The position numbers and the translations under genes are program-made. Of a stretch of DNA of 64,000 bases, positions 1 through 9,134 are shown one piece after another. Within the stretch, counting starts at the first letter, position 1, and each line of letters opens with the position of its first letter. The notes under the pieces were generated by a model, which saw nothing but the letters and a program-made list of their open reading frames with translations, was not told the DNA's origin and did not search any database. Source of the stretch: Brachycybe producta (Eukaryota; Arthropoda; Diplopoda; Playtdesmida; Andrognathidae); contig JAUPFP010000017.1 in assembly GCA_036925085.1 (NCBI GenBank), positions 4,058,460 to 4,122,459 of the forward strand, given 5' to 3'.

Positions 1-702
1 GACTGCCGGATTAGGATAAAATTACAATCTTTGCACAAGGTCTGACATGCTTGACTTCACCAGCAAAGTCTCTAAGTTGTTCAGCAATTCCTTTTGGTGT
101 ATCCATCACTTGATTGTTAGTGCCACCATACACAACCACAACTGGGCCAGGACTAACCTTATTTAACACAGCTTTAACTCTTGTGGTTAAGTGCTCCATA
201 CATGTACCAGGATAGCACCACATGGTTGACTTTCCAGTAATGCCAACTCTAATACCTCTACCAATGAGGTGCACATTGATTGGCTTATCAGACTGGTGTC
301 TATCATTAGTAGATGTAGAGGCAGGGATATCCCAAACTTCATCCAACACACTAAATCAGTTACAAACAATATTAACTGAATTACCACTAGTCCCAACACT
401 GGCGTAGGTTTTTCTTTGTGGCTAAGGTCTTTTGCATTTAATAACAGTCCATCCATTATATGTTTGGGCTGCCTGATTACTTACAAGGTCAGTCCCAACA
501 AATACACTAGGTTTCCTCTCCAAACTAGACCCAGAAGTCTGACAAGCAACCTCATGTGTTACCTTGAGGTGAAGTACACAGGTACACAGAGCTGAAGAAC
601 CATAGCCTTCAACTCAGCAATCTCTTTCTGCATAGATACAACATCATAGAAAGCCTGAGGCCCTGAGCCCTACCAGTGGTGGGTTTGGGGGTGACAGACA
701 TA
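1..702 (-). pseudogene. CR1 copy D ORF1, SGNH-esterase-type, broken
   Basis: The reading starts with an ATG at 702 (MSVTPKPTTG). A short heptad-like stretch (MQKEIAELKAMVLQL) follows in a shifted frame, then an open segment at 11-349 with the landmarks GITGKSTMWCYPG and VVVVYGGTNNQ. The GGTNN block sits where SGNH hydrolases carry GxND. In CR1 elements ORF1 is the RNA-binding/esterase accessory protein made before the endonuclease-reverse transcriptase. Frame changes and stops lie between about 350 and 640, so it is not translatable as one protein. The C terminus lies outside the window. Confidence 0.65.
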
Positions 703-1393
703 GCTACTTTATTAATTACATACGAATTTAAAAATATAAGTATGCTTAAGGCTTAAAATAATGAACGTTAATGTAGTTTGCTCAAATGCTTAAAATGGCA
801 TTAATGTAGTTTGCTCAAATGCTTAAAATGGCATCAATTTTAAATTTGCAATAACTTAAGTACTTGAATGATTTTAAGACTAATGAAACCAGCGTGTTCA
901 GCACACTAAGATCTACCAAAAAGAATAGTTAAAATTAAATTTGGTGGAAGTTTTTCATACTAATTACAGCATAAATCGTATGTATATCGAAGGAAATATA
1001 AAAAATAAGGTAGAATGGCGATCTAATTAAAAAGGTTATGTTATAAAAACTACTTATACAAATTAAAATCAGATTCTAAAAACCTTATCAGCAGGCCAAA
1101 TACTATCGGGAACATTGAAGATTTAACTTGGATGGCAGAAGTGAGTTAGGTTAAATGCCCAAAAACCGAAAAAAAAGGGAAAAAACGTGGTTTCCAAGAT
1201 GGCGGCAAAAAAAAGAAATTTTCAAGCCTAAATGGTGTTATTAGGAAAAACGTGATAACTCAAAAAGTACTTGACCAATTTCAAATCCGATTGCTGCTAC
1301 GTGTTCAGCACACTTAGTTTTATTATTTATGCTGAAATGGCGGGGTTAAAATAAAAAATGGCCTAAAAACCGTAAGCAAAATCTTTATGCTAC
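1..1393 (-). mobile_element. CR1-type LINE copy D, 5' part (ORF1 and 5' UTR)
   Basis: Minus-strand 5' end of a CR1-like non-LTR retrotransposon cut by the window edge. About 703-1393 matches the 5' UTRs of the CR1 copies ending near 20414 and starting near 44134, including the block CCAAGATGGCGGC (1194-1206) and repeated monomers ending in GTGTTCAGCA. ORF1 follows at lower coordinates. The 5' edge lies near 'gctacaa' at 1393, where copies A and B also start, so this copy looks 5'-complete. Its ORF1 differs clearly from that of A-C, so it is a sister subfamily with a related 5' UTR. Confidence 0.8.
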
Positions 1394-1708
1394 AAGCAGG
1401 TAGATACAAAAACAAGCTAAGTTCTTTCAAAAAGACGTTGCAAGAATAATGCACAAGTGATAAGGGATAAGTAATTTCAATACTTTCATAAATTTAGAAA
1501 ATATATTTTAGTCAGGTTCAGACTAAAAGTGCCAGAGGAATTTGCTAACTGGATCGAATTGTTTAACAGTGAAGATGAAAGTCAATAAAAGTTATTTTTT
1601 TTAATTAATTGTTTTACTTTCCCTAGTGAAACCAGGTAGTAACGCTAGTAAATATATAAATGAAAGAAATTTATATTGACATCGTGATATATGTTTGTGA
1701 TTTATGAA

Positions 1709-1786
1709 GTTGGCTGTCCTTGCCAAGATGATTAAAGGTGTCCACTGCTTGAGAAAAGCAGTGTTGGGAAGGCAGGTTGGTTAGCA
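1709..1786 (+). repeat. tRNA-Ser-like fossil (SINE head or tRNA pseudogene)
   Basis: The segment has a box-A-like stretch (TTGCCAAGATGATTAAAGG), then a strong anticodon-arm hairpin CACTGCTT-GAGA-AAAGCAGTG, then a degraded T-arm (GGCAGGTTGG). The order and spacing fit a serine-type tRNA with a TGA-like anticodon. Box B is decayed, so it is unlikely to be a working tRNA gene. A SINE head is possible, but no clear body or tail is seen. Confidence 0.35.
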
Positions 1787-1909
1787 TCATTATGACTATT
1801 TGTAAGAAAGATTAATCAGCACCCCTTCCATATGCCTAATGAGTAGGTACACCACAATATAGTACTCGATGTACACCACTTGATGTAAACTATCGTAAAT
1901 AATTATTTC

Positions 1910-2075
1910 CTAAAAAACAGCTTCTGGTTGACATTGCGATTTAGAAATTGGTCTATATAAATCTATGTGAAATTTCGCGAAAATTGGTTTGGCCATTTTT
2001 GCGTGACCTACAAACATAGGCATACAAACAGACAGAGCGAACGACAACTTTATTTAAATTATTACACTATTTAAA
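1910..2075 (+). mobile_element. RTE-like LINE or SINE 3' end
   Basis: The string 'ttcgcgaaaattggtttggc' followed by 'catttttgcgtga', 'acaaacagacagagcgaac' and a T/A-rich tail is the typical 3' end of RTE-clade LINEs and their SINEs in invertebrates. No reverse transcriptase is present, so this is a short 5'-truncated copy. Confidence 0.5.
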
Positions 2076-3036
2076 TACAATATAGAACATTTGGTTTTGG
2101 CCGTTTTATCATGATACTTGAACTTCAGCCTCCTTCTCCAGAAGGCTAGATCAATTTTTTTCTAATTCAATATGGTAAAATTAGGAAAAAGTATGGCGTC
2201 AATATCGTCTGTTAAACCCAATTTGTTTAGGTACCTGTTAGCAGGCTACTTTTGAAACAAATTTAACATAGGAATAACAATCATAAAATTCATTCACGAA
2301 ATTGTTTTAATTAAAAGAGAAAAAAAAGGAATGAAGTTTATCTAAACATCGAAAAAAATGAATACTAAAAAAATGAATTCAGTTTAATAACTTTCCTTAA
2401 CAACGGTTTTTTTTGTGTAGGCCTATAAGAGCCTTGTGTAAAATAGCCTTATTCACAATAAAACACATTGCACTGTGTCTTGAACAACTTGTACCAAATA
2501 ACCTGTAATCTCTGCTACAGTGACCTGTGGCCATAGGCAGCATCAGAGGCCAGGGGTGTTGCAAGGTTGCAACTGCAACAGCTTGCATTAGGCCTACATA
2601 TATATAGAAAAATTACAACTAAACTTCAAATTATCACTATTACTACGTGTATTACTAGTTTGTTAAAAAATATTTATTTGAATGGAAGTAATTTCACTTT
2701 TTTTTTACTGCGGAATGATGCCACTGCAATACACTCCACAAAAAGCAACAGCCATTGTTTGAGCCACCGATGATTGTGGCTATGTGTGTATTGATGATGT
2801 AGGTTAATTTATTTTAATTACCAATCTGATGGCATCTAATTTTTCGTACTTACGTTTTTAACTATTTTTCGTAAGGTATTAGTATTACTTATCACAGGGT
2901 ATTTCATGAAACGTTACTTTTTCTGATTTATTTTCTTCTGAAACACAGTGAGGTTCTTTTAAAAAGTAGTGATAATCTGGAGAAGAGGATATGAAAAACA
3001 ACAAGACCGTTTATAAAGACTATGACACTAATGGCT
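2076..3036. other. Unclassified AT-rich intron sequence
   Basis: No gene, RNA or recognisable element found. Short open frames here (for example 2397-2588 and 2567-2773) have no family resemblance and low-complexity composition. Confidence 0.5.
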
Positions 3037-3457
3037 CAGTCACACTAGGCTGGTTTACAAGCCGCTGGTTGCTGCTGGCTATTAGCAGCAACAGCAAGCA
3101 GCAGCTGCTTTGGGTTCACACTTGTCCAGTCACTGCTGGTATTAGCAGTGCAAGTCATCCAATCACCGTCTTGCAAAAACAAACTCTAACAACAACCAAC
3201 CCAAGCAGTGGAGTTTCAACTACCACTAGTGACACTACTAGCAACAAAAAAGTTCACACTAGATGGCAGCAGCAGGAAGGGAGTCACATGACCAGCTGGT
3301 AGCTGCTAAAGTTGGACATGTCCAACTTCACCAGCCACTGTTAAAAACACTAGCCCGCTGGAGAAAGCAGCTGCTAGTAGCAGTTCAGACTATGCTGCTA
3401 GAGCGCTACAACCAGCCAGCAGCAACCAGCAGCTGGGAAACCAGCCTAGTGTGACTG
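3037..3457. mobile_element. CAG-rich terminal-inverted-repeat unit 1
   Basis: It starts CAGTCACACTAGGCTGGTTT and ends with the inverse AAACCAGCCTAGTGTGACTG. The interior is dominated by CAGCAG/CTGCTG and by nested inverted repeats (GCTGCTGGTTGCTGCTGGC and its complement). It has no transposase, so it is a non-autonomous DNA element (MITE-like). The first of three near-identical units in a row. Confidence 0.7.
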
Positions 3458-3470
3458 CGGCATAAAGTGG

Positions 3471-3893
3471 CAGTCACACTAGGCTGGTTTACAAGCTGCT
3501 GGTTGCTGCTGGCTATTAGCAGCAACAGCAAGCAGCAGCTGCTTTGGGTTCACACTTGTCCAGTCACTGCTGGTAATAGCAGTGCAAGTCATCCAATTAC
3601 CGTCTTGCAAAAACACAAACTCTGAACAACAACCAACCCAAGCAGTGGAGTTTCAACTACCACTAGTGCCACTACTAGCAACAACAAGTTCACACTAGAT
3701 GGCAGCAGCAGGAAGGGAGTCACATGACCAGCTGGTAGCTGCTAAAGTTGGACATGTCCAACTTCACCAGCTGCTGTTAAAATCACTAGCCAGCTGGAGA
3801 AAGCAGCTGCTAGTAGCAGTTCAGACTATGCTGCTAGAGCGCTATAACCAGCCAGCAGCAACCAGCAGCTGGGAAACCAGCCTAGTGTGACTG
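3471..3893. mobile_element. CAG-rich terminal-inverted-repeat unit 2
   Basis: Same ends and interior as unit 1, only 13 bp after it. The joining sequence is 'cggcataaagtgg'. Length 423 bp. Differences from unit 1 are a few substitutions and small indels, so the tandem arrangement is fairly recent. Confidence 0.7.
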
Positions 3894-3943
3894 CGGCATA
3901 ACCAACAGTGTAAAGAAGGCGCCACCAAATGATTTTAAAGCGG

Positions 3944-4364
3944 CAGTCACACTAGGCTGGTTTACAAGCTGCTGGTTGCTGCTGGCTATTAGCAGCAACA
4001 GCAAGCAGCAGCTGGTTTGGGTTCACACTTGTCCAGTCACTGCTGGTATTAGCAGTGCAAGTCATCCAATCACCGTCTTGCACAAACACAAACTCTAACA
4101 ACAACCAACCCAAGCAGTGGAGTTTCAACTACCACTAGTGCCACTACTAGCAACAAAAAGTTCACACTAGATGGCAGCAGCAGGAAGGGAGTCACATGAC
4201 CAGCTGGTAGCTGCTAAAGTTGGACATGTCCAACTTCACCAGCCGCTGTTAAAATCACTAGCATGCTGGGAAAAGCAGCTGCTGGTAGCAGTTCAGACTA
4301 TGCTGCTAGAGCGCTACAACCAGCCAGCAGCAACCAGCGGCTGGGAAACCAGCCTAGTGTGAAT
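3944..4364. mobile_element. CAG-rich terminal-inverted-repeat unit 3
   Basis: Third unit, 421 bp, with a slightly decayed right end (CCTAGTGTGAATGGGGC). It is separated from unit 2 by a 50-bp unrelated spacer (3894-3943). Superfamily unknown: no clear target duplication can be read because the flanks share the 'cggcata' sequence. Confidence 0.65.
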
Positions 4365-4404
4365 GGGGCATAACTAACGATATTGACGCTATACTTTTGT
4401 CCTA

Positions 4405-4535
4405 GTTTTAAGGTGAAATGAGCAGGCCTTTAGGAGAAGGAGGCTATAGCGAAACAAACAGATAGACAGACAGAGCAAACTACAATTTTATTTATAAACT
4501 AGTGGGGTAACCCGTCATAAATGACGGGAGCAAAA
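4405..4535 (+). mobile_element. RTE-like tail next to an RTE-like palindromic start
   Basis: 'aacagatagacagacagagc' plus a T/A-rich tail (to about 4497) resembles the 3' end at 1910-2075. It runs directly into 'actagtggggtaacccgtca' followed by the complementary 'tgacggg', a short palindrome of the kind that opens several RTE/SINE families. A similar palindrome occurs at about 25875-25905. Confidence 0.35.
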
Positions 4536-4957
4536 TTCACTGGCAATTGTGTGCATGCGCGTCGTTTTTTCCTTTTATTACTCCTTTCATTTGAATTCAA
4601 TTTCAGTCACCCCCTCCCACTTTGTTCTCCCTCCACGTTGAACATTAAAAAAGTTAACTGCAAGATAAGCTCTCGCTTTCAAGGCAGAGAAACTTAACTT
4701 AGCAAGCAACTATGGGTTGTTCTGATGTTTGATACTTCAGGTGTTGTTTTAGTCGAATCGTAAGTAGATGCTTCACCAAATCTCCTTAAAATTACACATT
4801 TACTTTTTAAAATGCAATATCAAATTTGGTATACCAGATCGAAAATGAATGATTACAATATCCAAATAAAATCAGACAAGAATTACAATAAATATCAAAA
4901 AAGTAGTACGAATGAATTACTGAACGACACTAAAGAACACTTTTCAATGTAACTCAC

Positions 4958-5225
4958 CATCATCAACACCAGGACTAGGAATGAGAGAAACTGGAGAAAT
5001 GGCTGAAAAATAACTATGCATGGAAGACTCCGGCATAACTAAAGCTGTATTCGATGCAAGACTAGATGATGGCGAAGAAATATTTTTCTTCAGAGGAATT
5101 GGAGGTGGTTTGCCAAAATGCTCCTCCGGAGTAGTGTTGGTGCTCACACACTGCAAACTGTCAGCTGAATTTGCAACGTCAACATATAAAAACTCCTTCC
5201 CAGCATACAAAGACGATGTGGCTGT
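4958..5225 (-). CDS. Host exon: Ser/Pro-rich linker with CRK-SH3-type site (C3G/RAPGEF1-like candidate)
   Basis: Minus-strand internal exon of 268 nt. The acceptor is '...caatgtag' before 5225, the donor GATGATG|GTGAGT after 4958; it starts in phase 0 and ends in phase 1. It reads T-A-T-S-S-L-Y-A-G-K onward, then the proline site KPPPIPLKKN, then a serine-rich tail ending SPGVDDG. P-x-I/L-P-x-K is the consensus bound by the N-terminal SH3 domain of CRK adaptors. C3G carries several such sites, one of which reads KPPPLPEKKN in vertebrates from memory. Start phase matches the end phase of the exon at 29233-29318. Identity of the gene is inferred, not proven. Confidence 0.6.
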
Positions 5226-5775
5226 CTACATTGAAACAATTTAAAGCAACATAATATTATATTTCAACTTTATTCTTTCCAAATTGTCACACATGCTATG
5301 AACGTCAGCGTGACCCATCAATGTCAGACAACAGCTCTTTTCGTCTTTTTAGCACTGGCAGAGACAGAGACAAGAATGAACAACTATCGCCAGCAGCCGC
5401 GTCTTGCAACAAAGCTCTCACAACACATAAAGTCGCTCGTGTTCAAGCAGCATTATACTGAACAACTAAATTGTTATATACAGTATATGTTTTTGTTAAA
5501 AGTACAATGTAGCTTATGGGCCTACATGATTCCCATAAATTTTTTATGAATAATGAATGTCGCAACTTTTAGCACCCACCATAATATTGAAGGAAAACCA
5601 CCTAGATGCATCATTACTAACTTTCAATTTTAGATTATTAATAAATAATTAATTAATTAGGATGATCAATAATCAACAATAATAGATCTAATAAGTAAGA
5701 GGGTTGGCTTTGGGCATAAAATTAGCTACTTATGGCTGTTGTGTAAACACTATGTTGAAATTATCAGTCCATGAG
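5226..5775. other. Unclassified intron sequence
   Basis: AT-rich, with no recognisable gene or element. It is the acceptor side of the roughly 24-kb intron between the exons at 29233-29318 and 4958-5225. Confidence 0.5.
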
Positions 5776-6131
5776 TGATCCTGGCTCTTTTTTTTTGTAG
5801 AGTAGCGTGGAACTTTGTCATCACTCTGAGGGTTGACCCAGTTCTGCACAGCTTATTTCTCCCTTTAAAGCCAGAAGGATACAAATATCTTTGTTTGGTT
5901 CGCACCTTGCTGGGGCCTGGGCCCTTTCCTTCCAGTCCCGCACCTTAACAGAAAAAGATCTTCCTGATAAACAGCAACACAAAGTAAATGGGGTTGCATT
6001 TTTCTTTTGTATTTCATGTTTCATAGATGATGAGTCATATTCAATATTTTTGTTGACCACTGGTCAATCAATGTGATTGGTGTAATTGGTTTTGATTTCT
6101 GTAAGTGACCAGTTCGAGGTTTCTTAGAAAG

Positions 6132-6779
6132 TGTGAGCTTTTGACGTCGACTGTATTATTTTACCAACTTGTAGATGTTGTTTTCTATAGCTCGTTCTTC
6201 TCTGCATCGCGTGGTGCCCGCACGGAGAAGATTAGAGCTACACAAAGTCGGATGGAGATTGATTACAATCATCCTCCTGCATGGGGGTGAAATCGGTGCA
6301 GAAGGATCGTGGCCATCTTTCTTTCGGTGGACGCTGATATGCATCTTCCTTCTGTTGTTACCAAGTGGAAGATGCTGTATCTGCTTCAGGATCGTATGTC
6401 TCCTTGCCCTATGGTTTCTCCAGCCTCGGTAGAGAAGTGTTAGTTACCAAACATAGAGACAACGCTGTTTTCCATTATAAACACTTTATTCACCCTCACA
6501 CAGAAACACTTAGTTTATACACTAAGTTTATATCGTGCCCATGATGTGGTACGGATATAAATCGACGTAATACAACAAGTTGAGCAAAAGAGGAACATGG
6601 TCCTTTTATACCTTGGACCTGTGTACACCTATGAGGTGTAACCAGGTCCAAGTGACCATAGTCCTAAGTGTATTAATTCACCATCAGAATATTAATTAGG
6701 AGAGGAGAAAGGGACAAGCAGGAGTTGTTTACCCCCAAGGCTATGGTTTCGGCGGGGACGGGAGTTACTGGGTGTTACA
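6132..6779 (-). mobile_element. Solo LTR, family L1 (fossil), with 4-bp target duplication
   Basis: 648-bp LTR read on the minus strand from TGTAACACCC to GCTCACA. It has a conserved TATAAAAG promoter box, an AATAAA-type signal and U5 hairpins. AAAG at 6128-6131 is repeated at 6780-6783, a 4-bp target duplication that fixes both ends. It sits inside an L3 LTR, so it is the younger of the two. Confidence 0.85.
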
Positions 6780-6837
6780 AAAGTCTTCTCAGAATCTCCT
6801 TCTTGGGTATACAAGTCTGTGTTCTTGGGTACAATTA

Positions 6838-7637
6838 TGTGGCAACCTGGTCTGCTCAATTTTTAATTTTGATTGAGCAGACGAATTTCCCTATGGTGGT
6901 CTGCCTGACAGCTACAGTAGGCTGTTGGGACGGACGCCATTTTGGTGCCAGCAGACCTCTCACCATGAAGTCTATGGGTGAGAGGTCAGAAGTGACCTCT
7001 GTCCCCTCCAGGTGGAGTTGCCTGGAGGTTTCCTGTGGCCTAGTCAGCCACAGGATCTGGGCAGTTGGTTGTAGGCTTTGAGACTGGATAGACCTGTGGG
7101 TGGAGGTCAAGGTAGACCTCCACTGGCCAGTGCATCTTGTTCATCTTTTGTGCCTTTGGCCTGTTGGCCTTTGCCTTGTGTTGTATATTTATGGGGGCTT
7201 GGCTGGTAGAAGTTTACCAGCCAAGTTGTGTAAATAATATCACTGCCTCGTCATCTAATTCATCGTAAGTGTATTAAAACACTTTTTAATTCATCTTACT
7301 TTGTGTACGTGTCTTTTCTTTGGGGAGTACCGCGAGGGGGGTGGGTTTCTGGTTTTGGGGAAACTCCACCGTCCTGTTCCGACTTGTTTCGGCCGGTCCT
7401 CGTGTCGGCTCGCGGTAGAACCGGAGTTCTACCGCGATATTCTCGGCGTGGCGGCGTGGTTTTTCGTCGTGTCCGTCGGGGGTGGCTCCAGGAGCCGGCA
7501 CAACTCAAGGAGCACCGTGCGGGAGACGGCTACGGGTACGGTCCCGTCCCCGTGAGGAGCCGGTTGTGCGGTAAGTTTTTCGTGTTTTTTACGTGGAACT
7601 TACTGGGGTTATTGTAACGGTCCGGCGGGACGTTACA
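6838..7637 (+). mobile_element. Solo LTR, family L2 (fossil), exactly 800 bp
   Basis: Runs from TGTGGCAACCTGG to CGGGACGTTACA, flanked by ATTA on both sides (6834-6837 and 7638-7641). It begins with a hairpin (TCTGCTCAAT...ATTGAGCAGA). The 3' part (7320-7637) is GC-rich and holds a perfect U5 hairpin CGCGGTAGAAC-CGGA-GTTCTACCGCG. A second copy at 43995-49497 is split by CR1-B. Open frames inside 7286-7617 are by-products of the GC-rich composition. Confidence 0.85.
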
Positions 7638-8045
7638 ATTAGGAGAGTTTTAGAAAAGAATGTGCAAAAAGTTGCTGAATTCTTTATTTTATAGTCAAAC
7701 ATAAGTCAAACAAAAAACATTAACTCTTTCTCATTTAGAACCATCGATCCAGGTGCAAACCAGGATACAATGTTTTAAATAGAACCAGGGAAGATGACAC
7801 GATCTACCGGCTTTTAGTCAGACAGTGTAACAGACAGTGAAAAGATCCTTTAAGCTGTAAAAGTTCATCAAAAGAGGAACTTGTGAGGAAACGAAAGGGG
7901 CCAGTTTGTTCCCTTCCTCTCAAACAGAAAATAGAATAAGTGGTCTAGCCAACTATTTTCAGTCCGTTCAGAAAAACGAACTGAAATCCCTGAGTAAATT
8001 CTATCCCCCCAAAAGTGGTTTGTTACAATGTTTCAGTTTCTTATT

Positions 8046-8721
8046 TGTGAGCTTTTGACGTCGACTATTTTCTGACCAACTTGTAGAGGTTGTTTCTTGT
8101 AACAATCGTTGCTTCTCTGCATCGCGCGGTGCCCGCAAGGAGAAGTTCGAGCTACAGAAAGGGTTGGATGGCGATGGATTGCAATCATCCTCCTGCATGG
8201 GGGTAAAATCTGTGCAGAAGGATGGTGGCCGTCGACGCTGATGCACATCTCCTCCTTTTGATATTTACTGGCAGTAGATGTTGTAGCTGCATCAGGATCT
8301 GTATGCGCTCTTTACCATATGGTGTCTCCGGCCTCTGTAGAGAAGTTATTAGTTTCAGAACATAAAGACAGCGTGGTTTCTTATTGTAACACTTTTATTC
8401 ATCTTTGTAAAGCAACGTGAAGATTACAAAGACGCATGTTATTTATCAAAGGTCCTCATGCCCATGATGTCGTATGGATAAGAATCTACGTAATACAGCA
8501 AAGTTGAGCAAAAGACAAGGACGAGGAACAAAGAGGAACATGGTCCTTTTATACCTTGGACCTGTGTACACCTACGAGGTGTAACCAGGTCCAAGTGACC
8601 AAGATCCTATGTGTATCACTCCACCATCAGAATATTAATTGGGAAAAGAGGGAGGGACAAACAGGAGTTGTGTACCCCCAGGCTATAGTTTTGGCGGGAG
8701 CAGGAGTTGCTGGGTGTTACA
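8046..8721 (-). mobile_element. LTR, family L1 copy 2 (fossil)
   Basis: 676 bp, TGTAACACCC...GCTCACA on the minus strand, closely similar to 6132-6779 and 25178-25862. The promoter palindrome and the GGTATAAAAGGACC box are intact. No clear target duplication is seen. It could be a solo LTR or the 3' LTR of the remnant at 9135-11285, which reads toward it on the same strand. Confidence 0.8.
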
Positions 8722-9134
8722 TACCCTAGAACTTTGCTTGGAGTACGTCCTCGTACTCTAGCCAAGGATGAAGGAAGGGGGCAAATTGCACGAACAGGGG
8801 AGGTACAGGTGAATGTGGACGCACCTTGTACAGAGGTACACTCGGAAGAGCACTGGCACAAGAGTGTCAGTGCCTTTTAATGAAAAATATAAAATTTTGC
8901 TGTTAGAAAATTCGCCGTTTAGCGAATGCCTGTTAAAGAAATGTATGATGGTTTCGAAAAGGTACATTAAAGGTACAGACAAAGAATAGTTATAACATGT
9001 TTTAGATTTTTTTATAATTTTTCGATATCACCATCCGGATGGGTGGTGGCCTCACGAGTCATGGGGTGGCACAGCTATCCCTGTTGTGGAGGGTGGGGGA
9101 AGGTCCTGGATCCATGAATCCGTAGAAGCTGGAC
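8722..9134. other. Unclassified sequence between L1 LTR and coding-like block
   Basis: About 410 bp with no recognised feature. On the minus strand it lies between the end of the unknown coding-like block and the start of the L1 LTR, so it may be the 3' untranslated part of the same element. Confidence 0.4.

Larger units (their letters stand above)
5776..8027 (+). mobile_element. LTR of family L3, interrupted by two solo LTRs (fossil)
   Basis: Pieces 5776-6131, 6780-6837 and about 7642-8027 line up in order with the uninterrupted L3 LTR at 55317-56121. Shared landmarks are the start TGATCCTGGCTC, 'gaccactggtcaatc', 'tttgggtata' promoter region, 'aggtgcaaacc' in U5 and the end GTTACA. The two interrupting elements are solo LTRs of families L1 (6132-6779) and L2 (6838-7637). 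LTR-retrotransposon fossil, likely Ty3/gypsy, older than both insertions. No internal region is attached. Confidence 0.75.

Noticed and set aside
1510-1590. Possible plus-strand terminal exon (KVPEEFANWIELFNSEDESQ then stop)
   Set aside because: Has an AG before it and a stop followed by AATAAA-like sequence, but is short, isolated, and on the strand opposite to the host gene; chance is not excluded.
3263-4362. Three 63-codon open frames of the same sequence
   Set aside because: They are translations of the CAG-rich inverted-repeat units; they repeat because the DNA repeats, and have no start context or domain.
3037-4364. CRISPR-like direct repeats
   Set aside because: Units are long, carry inverted ends and lack regular short spacers; this is eukaryotic sequence.
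4944-5244. Plus-strand open frame 5020-5244
   Set aside because: It is the antisense of the host exon at 4958-5225, which has proper splice sites and a proline-motif product on the minus strand.
7286-7617. GC-rich open frames on both strands
   Set aside because: They lie in the U5 of the L2 LTR and are not kept in its second copy at 49195-49497.
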